This document shows positions 12,401 through 24,400 of a stretch of DNA of 64,000 nucleotides, piece by piece (within the stretch, counting starts at the first letter, position 1; each line of letters begins with the position of its first letter). This stretch comes from Syngnathus acus (lineage: Eukaryota > Chordata > Actinopteri > Syngnathiformes > Syngnathidae), in assembly GCF_901709675.1 (NCBI RefSeq), contig NC_051104.1, forward strand, positions 4,385,501 through 4,449,500, in the 5' to 3' direction. The position numbers and the translations under genes were made by a program. The notes beneath the pieces were generated by a model. It worked only from the letters and a program-made list of their open reading frames with translations. It did not search any database and was not told where the DNA came from.

Positions 12401-15400
12401 GAGGTGCCTGCTGGATCACTTGCTCACTAACGTGTTTTTTTTTGTCCAGCTCCGACTTGATCATGTCTAAAACCGCACATCTTGCGTTTGCGACCGGTTA
12501 CAAAGATTAATCTGAGCCGTCACGGTGCGCTCCCTAAAATCCCCGGGGCCTGGCCTTTGCCCTTTTATCCATCTGATAGACAGGGAGCGCCGTGTTTTGG
12601 GATGACAGCCAGCTGCAGGGAGGTTGTCCTGACACTCGCCACTGATCACAGCATTAGTAATCACAGATAAGACACAGGTCTCAGCACACCAACTCGAGTG
12701 CATTCTTACAAAGAAACATGGATCAGAGCGCATAGAGCAAGGTCGTTGCGTTTGTCAGCACCCCCCTGTGCCGCTACCATTTATCACTTTTTTGTCCCTG
12801 GCTCACTGACTTGATTTTGTGACATGACTTGCAAACTCCAGTCTAGCATTTGCCTGAATTTCCCCTCTTTTATTTTCCAATTTAGTTGGACCGTACATTG
12901 GACGGTATTGTGGACAAAACACACCCGGAAGAATCATCTCTTACACTGGCATCCTGGCGCTTACAATCAACACGGACAGCGCTATTGCCAAGGAGGGTTT
13001 TTCTGCCAACTTCACAGTCATCGAAAGGACCGTTCCAGAGGGTGAGTTGGCGTAAACACACTCAAGAAAAAAAAAAAAAAAGAATCATCATCATGATTAG
13101 ATGACATAAAGAAGAAACAGCACTGTTTTCTTTGTGGAATGTTTTACAAGTCCTAAATTAACGGCACAACATGCCTAGACGTGACCCAAAATGTGGATTC
13201 TCCATTTTGCAGACACACACACACACACACACACAGACACACACGTCTGGTGTTTTAACATGCGGCATCGCAGTCACTGCGTTTGACCTCCTGACCCCAT
13301 TGTACAAAAACGCTCCAACTAAACATTTCATTAAGAAAGACAGGGCAGCTAAGAGTCATAAATCTGCCCGGAGGCTAAAGACCACCCTTAACACATACAT
13401 ACAAAGTCTGCCTTTGACTAACACGGGAGATGTCTGACATTCAACAAATCTACTAATCATCTCCAAAGGATTTAGTTTTACCCTGAGGGGGGAACCACAG
13501 ATCACAAACATTAGAAGAAGTAAGGCATTGTGATGATGTCATTCTTTGCTGATTTACCCCCCCAAGATACTCGAGCTGTTTTTATCACAAATCTAAGCTC
13601 GGGCTGACTTTTTCATAATGATAAAATGGTAAAACAGCCGAGTTTATTAGCTGATGCGATGGACCAAGACAGTCCTCCCTTTTCTTTTTGAAATAGCTGC
13701 AAGTCATTGATGAAGGTGATAAGGTGTCAGATCACATTTATCTTATTCGGTGCCTTGTAGGCTGTGACAGCTCACCTGATCAGGTTGTGCCGGTGGTTAC
13801 AAACAAGCGGCTCTTTGTGTTTCTCAAAGTCAGTCGGCTACACAACTTAACGGATGAAATGTCAGTTTGACAAGACCAGACAGGGAAAAGCGGAGCGTTT
13901 GTTTTGTATTTTTTTTACTCGCTCGTCAGGAGTGAGATGCCAACATGCATGATCACATTTCTGTTTTAAGGAAGTTTCGAAAGAAAAAATAGTGACCAAT
14001 GGACCATCCTCTGTTTTGGCTGGCCATTACAATGGCGCCGCCTGTTGAGGTGTCAGCATGTCTGACCTCCCGGGGTTAGCTGAGTCGACCGCAACCTGAC
14101 CCGGCTGGATCCGTAACCTCCAAGTTTGGTATGTCCGGAAAGGGCTGCCCCATGTCAACACAAAACAACATCAACCATCTCTTGACACGCTCGCCGGGTC
14201 GTTTTGATTGCGATTTACAACCCCAAGATACAGATCGTAAATTCACCTAAACTCTCCCAAGAGACCAAGTCAAAACTAAATAATGGCATGTTAAAAGAAA
14301 GTCCCATAGATGAGGGAAGCAGATTCAGTCCCAAGTGGGGAAAAAAAAAAAAGACAAACTTAGCCTGGACTGAATATTTTATGGTGACATTTTTACTTCC
14401 TAATGCAGAACACTTCCAACCTGAAGCAAAGAATGAAAACAGAAAGGATTTAGTGAAGCATGTGAAGTTCTTTTCTGGACATCAAGCACTGAGTGCTTGT
14501 TATGTGGCATCCTCCTCCCGAGAGATGAGCTCTGAAACTAGGAGACAGTGAAAACAGATGCTCCATCTATTGTGCAGCAGCCAGCACAGCGCTACAGTCT
14601 CTCGCCTTCTCATCATTTTGTCAACCTTCCTTTCTCAGACTTTGATTGCGGTGACCCGTTGGGAATGGAATCTGGTGAGATAACATCCGACCAAATCGTG
14701 GCCTCATCCCAGTACAACCCGAGCTGGTCCTCTGAGCGTTCCAGACTCAACTACTATGAGAACGCGTGGACCCCCGAGCAGGACTCAAACAAGGAGTGGA
14801 TACAGGTAACAAAAGACATCATTAAGAACTACAAATTATTCGACACACCATATTGGATAGAAGCTTTTCCCAGCTTTGTATGGGAATAAATCGAGGAGCC
14901 CAAGTGACAGCACAAGCACCTTCAGTGACTGAGCCAGAGCACTACCTAGATGCAAATGGGGCGTGTTTGATTTATGATCCAAAGTCCCTTCAGGCCTTGT
15001 AAATTCCCAGACTGTTTTTCTTTTCCTTCCATTTTTTTTTCCAACTCTACTCTCTCTGCTTCATTGCTGAAAAGTTTGGCCCCAACATATTCCTGAGGGG
15101 ATGAATAATAGAGCCGACCGCAAGGCAAATATTTACTTGCCGAGAGTTATAAGCAAGCCTTTCCTTTATTATTGTAGTGAAAATATTGTCTTGGGATCCC
15201 TTGGTGCTCCTTCAAACTAATTTAATCAGTGAGAGAATGTTTATGTGTGTCGGTGCTGTGTTCTCCCATACATACTTTTTTTTTTTTTTTTTGGGTACGT
15301 TTGGATTTATGGGTGACTGAGCAGGTCTGGAAGGGGCCCACGCTCTCTTGTGGAAGAACACAGCATGAGCTTGAGTGGACCTGGAAGCAAAAATACTTCC

Positions 15401-18400
15401 TAGTTTCAGCCGCAACTGTTGTTACATTTTCTTCCCACACTAAAATTCGGTCCAGGAATATTCGTCTCCGGCCGATGTTTCTCGAATACTTCGTCCCAAC
15501 GTGGCTCCTTTCCAGTCGAAAGACCTCCGCAACGATTTGTTGTCACTCAAGACTCCCCTTGTTATACAGTATCGATCCTATCGAAAATTTGATTTGGCAG
15601 TAAAATGTGGATTTTAAAATGGATGCGCTCTAATGGGCTCGCTCGATTCTCCAATACTAATCGGATCAAAATCCTTCTAATGTCAAAGCAAACCAAAGAG
15701 CCAAGTCTGTGGTTACCATGTAATTTATGCCGTCTGAGGAGCGTGTAGCACTTGTGACGGGCACTTTGAGCACGAGCCCAATTATCACAAGTGGTATTAA
15801 AAGACTGGAATTTGTCATTCCGCTTTCATTAAGTCGGTCTGCGTCTACGTAACAAGCTCAGGTCCTCTCGCGGCACGTACAAATCATCTCAGTGTACCGT
15901 GAGATGCATCACGACCATTCATTATTTATTTCGTTATCATTCTCTGGCTGGAGTTTGTGGAAAACTGTTTTATAATTCATGACAGGTGACCTTTTGGTTC
16001 CTGGACATTTCTTTTTCCTACTTTTGCTTGTTGTCATTAGTGATGATGATGTTGAGGTTGTTAGTTAGATTCATTAGGCTTTTTTTTGAAACCCTGAAAG
16101 AATCTTGGCCACCCAATGCCCCCCCCCACTCCAAAGAAAATAAATCCTAGCTCCGCCAGTGGATGAAGGTGCTAATCCTTTAAAACAAGCCTTTCTGTTT
16201 TTTTGTTTGTGCTCAATCTCTACCTCTCTCCTTCACTCATCAACTCACTCCTTCCTCATGAAAATTCAGGTCTGCAGAGGAGCATGAAGGTGGGAGATTT
16301 GTGCATATTATCCTCCTGTATGTGCCACTGTGTTCTTTGAAGCCTAAGAGGATGAACAGCAGGAGCCTCTGCAGCAGGTTGAAATGAAAATAAATTAGCC
16401 CGTACCCAGGACTCCCCCGGCTTAGAGCCTGATCATCGGCTTTATGAAGTCAGGATAGCGCCAGAAGGAAAACTTGATTAACACTTAGTATTGTCAAGAA
16501 AACACCTGCATATGCACATTGTGGATCAGAGCACGGTGGCCCGGGAACTAAGGGTTCCTCGGGGACCGTAATGGGGGAAATTACTAAGGAGCTGGAAGCA
16601 TATTAGACAGAAAGGATCTGATGGCCGCAAAGAGTCACTGGAGTGTCTGAATGATTCAATGAAAGCTGGAGCAGGTCGCTGTCAGGCAGCTACCATTGAT
16701 TGCATGCACACACAACATGAATAATTAACGCCGTCTTGGAGAGAGCCCAACTGTCGATACTTAAAAGCCTTTTTATTGAACAACTCACAATGGCATCATT
16801 ATATACACCAGCATATGCGCCATACAGTAAGTCAGCTTTTTATGCTTTATGAGTCACATTAATAATTTATCATAGTTCCCGCTATTGACTGCAATGTTTA
16901 TTCTATTCTTATTGGTATTTGTTTATTTTTTAACTGATTGGAGATAATACCAAGCTCATAATTAGTGTCATGGATCTCGAAACGGGACGTTGCCAGACAT
17001 GACGTAAAGCTCCAGGTTGCCTTTGTTTCCTGTCCAATGACCGTGTCATTGTTTCATAAACATGACTCAGACTTGTAGTCATTCATGGACATGTGTCATG
17101 AATGATGAAAACAATGGAGGAGTAACTATCATGATTTGTTTCTTGGTATGGTTTGTTTTCCTGTATCCCGTCTTTGTTAAGTGACTATTGTAGTAAACGG
17201 GAGTTTTTCGAGCAGTCAAAATTTAATTATAGTCAGAATACTCAAAAAGAAGCAGACCGGCTGCTCAAAGCTCATTAAAAAGTATGACTGAAGCAAAACG
17301 TGCTGTCTCACCCCAAAAAGAAAATTTCTTATTATCACAAAAAATGATTATGACTATTTAGGTCAACCCAGAGCAATAATTTGAATCCAATAGAAGGTCA
17401 CGCTTTTCTATTTGAACCTTCAAAAGCCATAAAATAGTTCCAGAATTTACGTTCTTTCGATGTCTACCAGCTGGTCTTTCCTGACTTTGAAGGCGCTGCT
17501 CTCGTTCCCATTTCTCACGTTGTTGTTTTCAGTAGGGTCTAAATCTCACATATTCACCCAGCATTCCCATCACGAATGTTCCCCAACATCGAAAAGGAGG
17601 GTTTTTAAAAAAGTATTTGACATTTTTTTTCCCACAGCGCAGACTGCTGCCTTTTTGGCAGCTCAATTATAAGTCAATCAAGCATAGAAAGATATATTGT
17701 CAGAGAATTTTGTTGATTTTTTTTTTCCTAACGCCCATTTTAGCAGTTTTCATGCTGCATTCACGCAACAGTGACTATGCTTAGTGTAAAATATATATCA
17801 TGTAGCTTGAGTAATAGCTCGACTTTGCACTCCCACAACTGCCAGCACTGTGGACGTATAATTTTACAATTATTGCTTCAAAACATCCCCCACCACAAAA
17901 AAAATAAATACGTGATCTGGATTAAAATAGTTTTGGATTTACTTGCACCCACATGTGAAATGAGTCACTTACGAGCGTGATTCAGCCTTTCGGCCGTGCA
18001 CTTCAAGTCATCGCCGAATCTTAATTACGACATCAGTCTCTGCATAAATATCACTTTGCACCGTTCACAAGCTGGAGCAACTGCCGTTAGAACTTTCACT
18101 CATTGTTATTTCAGTGCGTTTGTTGTTACTGTGGCCTCTGGGCTGTGGAATGCAAGCACCCAGGCAGGCAGTCTTCTCTCCTCTTGACCCATGTAACCTT
18201 GGTCTGTTAGCGCAACCACTACCTTGTTGTTGTTCCCCTAACAAGCAGCCATTAATAAATCATGCTTTGCCCATTATCCGGGCCCCTACTGTCTGCCAGT
18301 CTATATGAAAGTGATCCACCCTAGACCTCACTCTGTCTACCTTCCACATCTTCTGAGCACATCTAGCTCGGTCTTCTCAAAGCATTCCCAAACGTACTGC

Positions 18401-21400
18401 TCAGCTTTTTTATTAGCATCTGAATGCAATTACTCTTTGTTAATATCTGGTGGGCCAATCAAAGTAGAGTTGGAGCTTGTTTCTTTAAATGGCATATACT
18501 TAAAATAACATTTCAGTTTGCACATCAGTGCCACTCAGTTTTTGGGTTTAAGGGGTCATGCCCTTAGATTTTTCTCTATTTTATTCATGGGCTAGTGGAT
18601 TAGCTCTTGCTTAAAAAAGCCGCAATGGTCGAGTTCTACTATAAGCTTACAATATTATATGTAGCAAGATCTTTAAAAATATGAATGTCCTTGCCACGAA
18701 AACAGATGCCAAGTGACTTCTATAAGGGTTTGTGTGGTCTTCCTTTCCTGAAAGTCATGGTCGTGGTTGTGATCATGCCTGATGGTTGGCAGACACACAC
18801 TTGGATTCTTTTTTTAAGTCTGAGGCAGGCCAATTACTAACTTTGCTGAGCATCAGCTCTGAAAACGTAAACATGTGACAAAGATAGAAAGAACAGACAT
18901 CCACCCACACACTCGCAATCTTGTAAAATGTAGACTTATACTTCTTAAAGACTATCTTTGATAGTCTCTAATTCTTATTGGTCACTTTGGATTTGATCTG
19001 ATTGCGCAACTGTGTTTCCTGTTAAAAAAAAAATATATATATATCCAATTAGTGCCATCCACATCAGGAAATGAAGTTGTCATCCATTAAAGGATTTTCT
19101 GTGTTTGTTCTGATTCTCAGGTGGACCTTGGGTTCCTACGATTTGTCTCAGCCATCGGTACACAGGGTGCAGTTTCCCAGGAGACCGAGAGGACTTATTT
19201 TGTCAAGTCCTACAAAGTCGACGTCAGTTCAAATGGAGAAGACTGGATCACGCTCAAGGAGGGCTCGAAACAAAAGGTTCCTCAAATTTATCAGGCACTC
19301 TTTTTTTTTTTTTTATATGAGCAATAATGTCCTCTAGCATTTTCCAGATGTCAACAGTCCAATAATAGCATTGCATCATAAAAGTTTTGGGTGATTTCTC
19401 TGCAATGGCCAAGTCACAGCAACATTTGGAATATCCCATCTCAAGAAGACCAGCTGATTTGAATTATGGTTTGCTGCATGTTGCCTTTCAATACCACAAA
19501 ATGGGAAATACCCTGTCATGTATGCTCTAACATGCAATTATGCACTCTGCTCAGCGTGGTCACGTAGCCACGTGCGTGTGCGTAAGCGGTCATCTTTTAC
19601 TGAGGGTGCTCGTAGTAACCGTCGATTTTCCAAGGAATGTCGTTTTTCTTTGTCTCTTGTAAAAGATACAAGCAGTGACAAAAGGCTTGACAAACAACAT
19701 TTTAGTGGAATGCTTGTTGAGGATGTCATGTTTGAGCAGCTGCTAGAGAAGAGGAAGGGCGGAATGGTATGCTTGACCGGAGTCTGGCTTCCATTGATTG
19801 CTGATCAGCCGGTCAAACAGTTTTTTTTTTTTTTCCATCTGGATGCAACCAGCAAAGTGGGTGTCCTTAGGGTCAGCGAGGCATGTTTGACGTGTAAATA
19901 CTTTTGAAAGACTGTGGAAGCGACACTTTCTCACTAGCAACGGGGTAAACCATCAAGTTTGTGCACACACACCACTGAGTTTACTTCCTTTTTTCGTCCT
20001 CTCTTAAGTACACTGACCCTTGTGTGTAAAGTGCTGGTTGCAAGGTGCCACAGTAAGACTCAACCAACCCCCCCCCCCACACAACTCTAAAGTGCTTCTG
20101 GACAGAATGGGCACCATTTACTGCCTGCTGAGTTTGCAGTTTTGCTCTGTAGAAAAAGCAACTTTACACTTAGCAAGGGGAAGACTGATGACATTTAGAC
20201 TGAGTTGTTTCGTTGCGAGTCCTTTCCTGGCATGTTTAGAAGTAGACTGCGTGTGATAATGACTCAGCCCTTGCATAGGTCAAGTATTTTTCAGTGTATT
20301 TTTCTATTTATCCACCTTGCTCGTCTCTGCTTCTCTATAAGTTCAGGAGGTTAGTGGATTGTATGGTCACTGGTAATATTCAATTACCCAGAATGAACTC
20401 TTTGGCTGGGTGGTCAGGCTTCATAAATGCCGCTAGTAAACTCAGTGAATACCCCAAGGCACTACTCTGACATCAGCTGTGCCATTCCTGACCTTTAAAC
20501 AAGACACTGCAGTAAAACATTCACAAATCTGGAGTTGGAGGACAGAAAAAGGGACATCTTGGGTCAATTGTGTCCAGATAGTGTTGCGAATACTTCCTCG
20601 GGTTTCACAGGCCGTAGCCCACATGTAGTGCGCAGGAGACGGGGGAAACTATTTATGAGCCGCCAAAGTTCAGGCCAAAAACTTTTGGGGTCATGTGGAT
20701 TTTCACTTACTAGTTGAATATTATCGTGATCAGATTAAATATGTAACAATTTTATGTCAGACATATTAGGGTATCCAAATTATTTTTGTTCCTTTCACTC
20801 ACCTGTTTTTCTTAAATATTACTAATATTAAAAAAAAATATATATATATATATATAATAATATTTTATTTGTTATATTTTATTTATAATAATATTATATT
20901 TTCTAAAGTATTCCAAGTGCAGGAAATGATTTGCCTCCCTTTTTCTGACTCTCAGGTTTTCCAAGGTAACACCAATCCAACAGACATTGCCAAGACGATG
21001 ATACCCAAACCCACTCTGACGCGTTTCATCCGCATCCGTCCTGTTACCTGGGAAAAAGGCATCGCACTGCGCTTTGAAGTGTATGGATGTAAGATATCAG
21101 GTGAGTACACAGCCGAGCCATTCGTGACCGACCCGCATGCACACATGCTTTTCTGTTGCATTTCTTACTAAAGCTTCAACTAAAAATATCTTTGTTGTCA
21201 TTTATATTTGAAATTTCACCGATATGAAAAGGTACGATAGGTTGGGGAAGTAGCAGTTGTTGTGAGATTAGCTATTCATGTTATCTTGTTTTTAGATGTA
21301 GCTCATAAAATATAAATGGTGCTAACAGCTGGCAGACAGAGGGGTGGGCTTTATATGCTCCGATTCCTCCTGTTGAGCTGGTCTTGGCTTTCTTTTTAGC

Positions 21401-24400
21401 TAGTCTTTTTTTTTTTTTTTGCAGAGCTTTGATTTTGGCCAGAACTCTTTTTGTGTTGGCCTTTTTTTTTTTTTTTTTTTCTGTTCACAGGCACATCTGT
21501 TTAGGACTTTGTGAGAATATGCGGTCATCGGTGTCCACGTAAAGCACTTGAGACATATTAAAAACCGTTTTCCCCGTTTTCAGTTACAGGTATCTCGGCT
21601 AAAAGAAGGTTTAGGATTCACTATATATTGATCTAAGAAAGACGAGTGGCTGTTTGTATGATTGCAGAGGGCATTGTGGGTATATCAGTGTTGCAGCTGC
21701 GTTGTGTGTTTTTCGGGAACACAACCAAACCAGAGCAGAGCGGGGTAAACACATCACAGGACTGAAGTCACCACAGGGCCTCCGACATGACGTCAGCACA
21801 CCCCTGGGTGCTCAGAAGACACTGCCAGCTCGACTGCATTAGTACAGCACATGTGGCGGGATAGGAGCTGGAAGGCTCTTGTGGCCTGTATACAACTATG
21901 ATTCACTCTTTTTTTTTTTATTTGAGGTTAACAATTTCTGATAGCCGAACAGGAACTAAAAATATAAAGTGTTGTGGTACGCTGAGCTTGTTAATGCATC
22001 CTTAGTTTTTATGAGAAGTATCGGAACAACTATATGGTTTTTATTAGAGAAACAATTCAAACATCAGAAGTGGTCGGGGCTTATCATAAAGTATTTCTAG
22101 TCATTAATATCAAGAATCTCCGCCCACAGTTTGTAAATATAGCCTATGTGATGAACCACTGAGGCTCCACCCGAACCCAAAATGCAAAACATGAAGCTGT
22201 GGATGTCCAGCTGGGCTAACTGTTTGTTCCTCTGGGTGTGCCAGTATTTTACCCGTTCATCTAAACAACTCCAGAAGCCCTGACAAATATGAATAAAATC
22301 ATACTTCTTTGTCATTCTAGCTGGAGATTATTTGCAATGATTGCTGAGTTTCTATGGAGACCTTTTCGAGCGCATTTCTACCAACAGATTACAGAACTTG
22401 AGATTTCTCTCACGGGTCTTACATAGGAGTTGCTTTAAGATGACCAGAGAAAGTCTGAATGAAGCCTTGTTCTCCAAATCTTACGCTGGCTTGTCCCAGA
22501 TGCAGTTAGGCTTCTTAGTTGTGCTGCAACACAGTGGACACTTTGTCTCTTGCTGACACAGAAAAGATGTAATAATGTATGGATGTATTCCTCTGTGCTT
22601 ACAAGTGGCCTCAGCTTCGGCATCTGGGAATATGCTGGAGGTCAAACGCATGTAGGAGGAGGGGCTTTTTATTACAATAAGCTACTAAGTGTATTCTTCT
22701 TTGTGTCATGTAAATGGGAACGGTATTATTGCATGTGTCACATGAGAACAGGAATGCATTTAATTAAAAAAATGCGCCATTCATAATCAGTCACTCTGTG
22801 CCATTATAAGTATGAATTTGAAAAGTTGACCAAAGTTGGTAATCAGTTGTTTGCATAAAATTAAATATACAGTAGAAATATGTCAACAAGAAAAGGATGA
22901 GCGGATAAAAGAGCCCAGCAGATGTCTGCACCTGTGGAGCAGAAGGTAGATGAGTGCAGCAGCGGATGAAACAAAGTGGTTTTTTTTTGGTTTTTTTATG
23001 TGTGAGATTAAACACACGTCTGTTGAAGAAGAAGGGAGGCGAGAAATGAAAAGAAAGAGCGCCTCCAGAATGCAGGAAATGGAAGCACCAGTTGAGTGGA
23101 GGCTTTTAATTGGCTGCCTGGAGACAAGTGCCTCGGGCTGGAAAAAAAAATTAGAATGCATGAGATCTGTAGGCAGGGAAGAGAATAGCATCACAATGAG
23201 TGACAACCACTGCATAAACCTCAACTGTGCCTATTTGTTTTTCTCTCTTAGAGTACCCATGCTCGGGCATGCTTGGCATGGTATCGGGCTTGATCACCGA
23301 CAACCAAATCACCGCATCGTCACACACGGACCGGAGCTGGGTCCCAGACAACGCCCGTCTGCTGACCAGCCGGACAGGTTGGACCCTGCTGCCTCAGCCC
23401 CAGCCTTTCACCAGGGAATGGTTACAGGTGGATCTGGGGGAAGAGAAAGTGGTCAAGGGATTGATCATTCAGGGAGGAAAGCACCGTGAGAACAAGGTCT
23501 TCATGAAGAAATTCCGCCTTGGCCACAGCAATAATGGGTCTGAGTGGAGGATGGTTCTGGACACCAACGGAAACAAACCAAAGGTGAACATGAGTTACCG
23601 TATTTTTCTATGAATACCATGTATACAAGGCAGCTTGCAGAGAAAAATAAATAAATAAAAATAAAAATAAATGAATTAAATAAAATGAATGAAATAAATA
23701 AAATACATAAAATAAATGAAATAAGTAAAATAAATAAATAAAATAAATAATTAGTCCTTTCGGCTGCAGTTCCAATCCAAATCCTACCTTGAAGGGCATT
23801 GTGTTTGTTCACCAAGCTCATTAGTCCTAATTAAAATGAATGTACTGTTTCCCAGCTTTGTAAGTCTCTCTCGAGTCAATGCGAGCAAGTTTCTGTCATG
23901 ACTTGAATCAATTGAGGATCAGCACCAAGAGTTATTCCCACTGCTCTTTCCTTTTAGTATTCCGTACAGCTCACACAGTTCAACTCTTGCAATGGATGCA
24001 AGAAACTTCACCTGAAGAGAGGTTGAAGGGAGAGGGGAGGAGGGGGGGAGGCACAAAGGGTGGAAAGAATATCCATCTTACTGTAGAAACTTAAATGTAT
24101 TTTCCAGCATGTACCTACATATACAGTACCGTATTTTCCACTCTATAAGGCGCACCTAAAACCCTCCAATTCTCTCAAAAGCTGACAGTGTGCCTTATAA
24201 TCAGGTGCGCCTTGTATATGGACCAATATTGAGCCACTACAGCGAAGTCGGGCCCGCGGGCCAAATGTATATATCTTATATATGGACAAAGTTTTAAAAT
24301 GGGCCATTCATTGAAGGTGCGCCTTATAATCTGGTGCGCCTTATAGTCCAGAAAATACAGTACATTAAAAACAAAAAAGTCAAAAAAGCCACCTTCTGTT

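Noticed and set aside
14204-14551. 115-codon open frame in nrp1 intron 5
   Set aside because: It is Lys/Asn-rich and low in complexity, without any family signature, and lies between two correctly phased neuropilin exons.
18949-18967. Perfect inverted repeat agactatc-ttt-gatagtct
   Set aside because: An isolated 8-bp stem in an intron. Such hairpins are expected by chance in this length of DNA, and nothing nearby suggests function.
22950-23489. 179-codon open frame covering the nrp1 exon 9 region
   Set aside because: It runs through intron sequence and then overlaps exon 9 in the wrong frame. The correct frame gives the neuropilin b2 domain.
23596-23625. accgtatttttctatg next to the AAATA repeat, resembling the MITE end ccgtattttcc
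   Set aside because: Only about ten bases match, with no second inverted end or ataaggcgcacc motif, so it is not called as a fourth copy.
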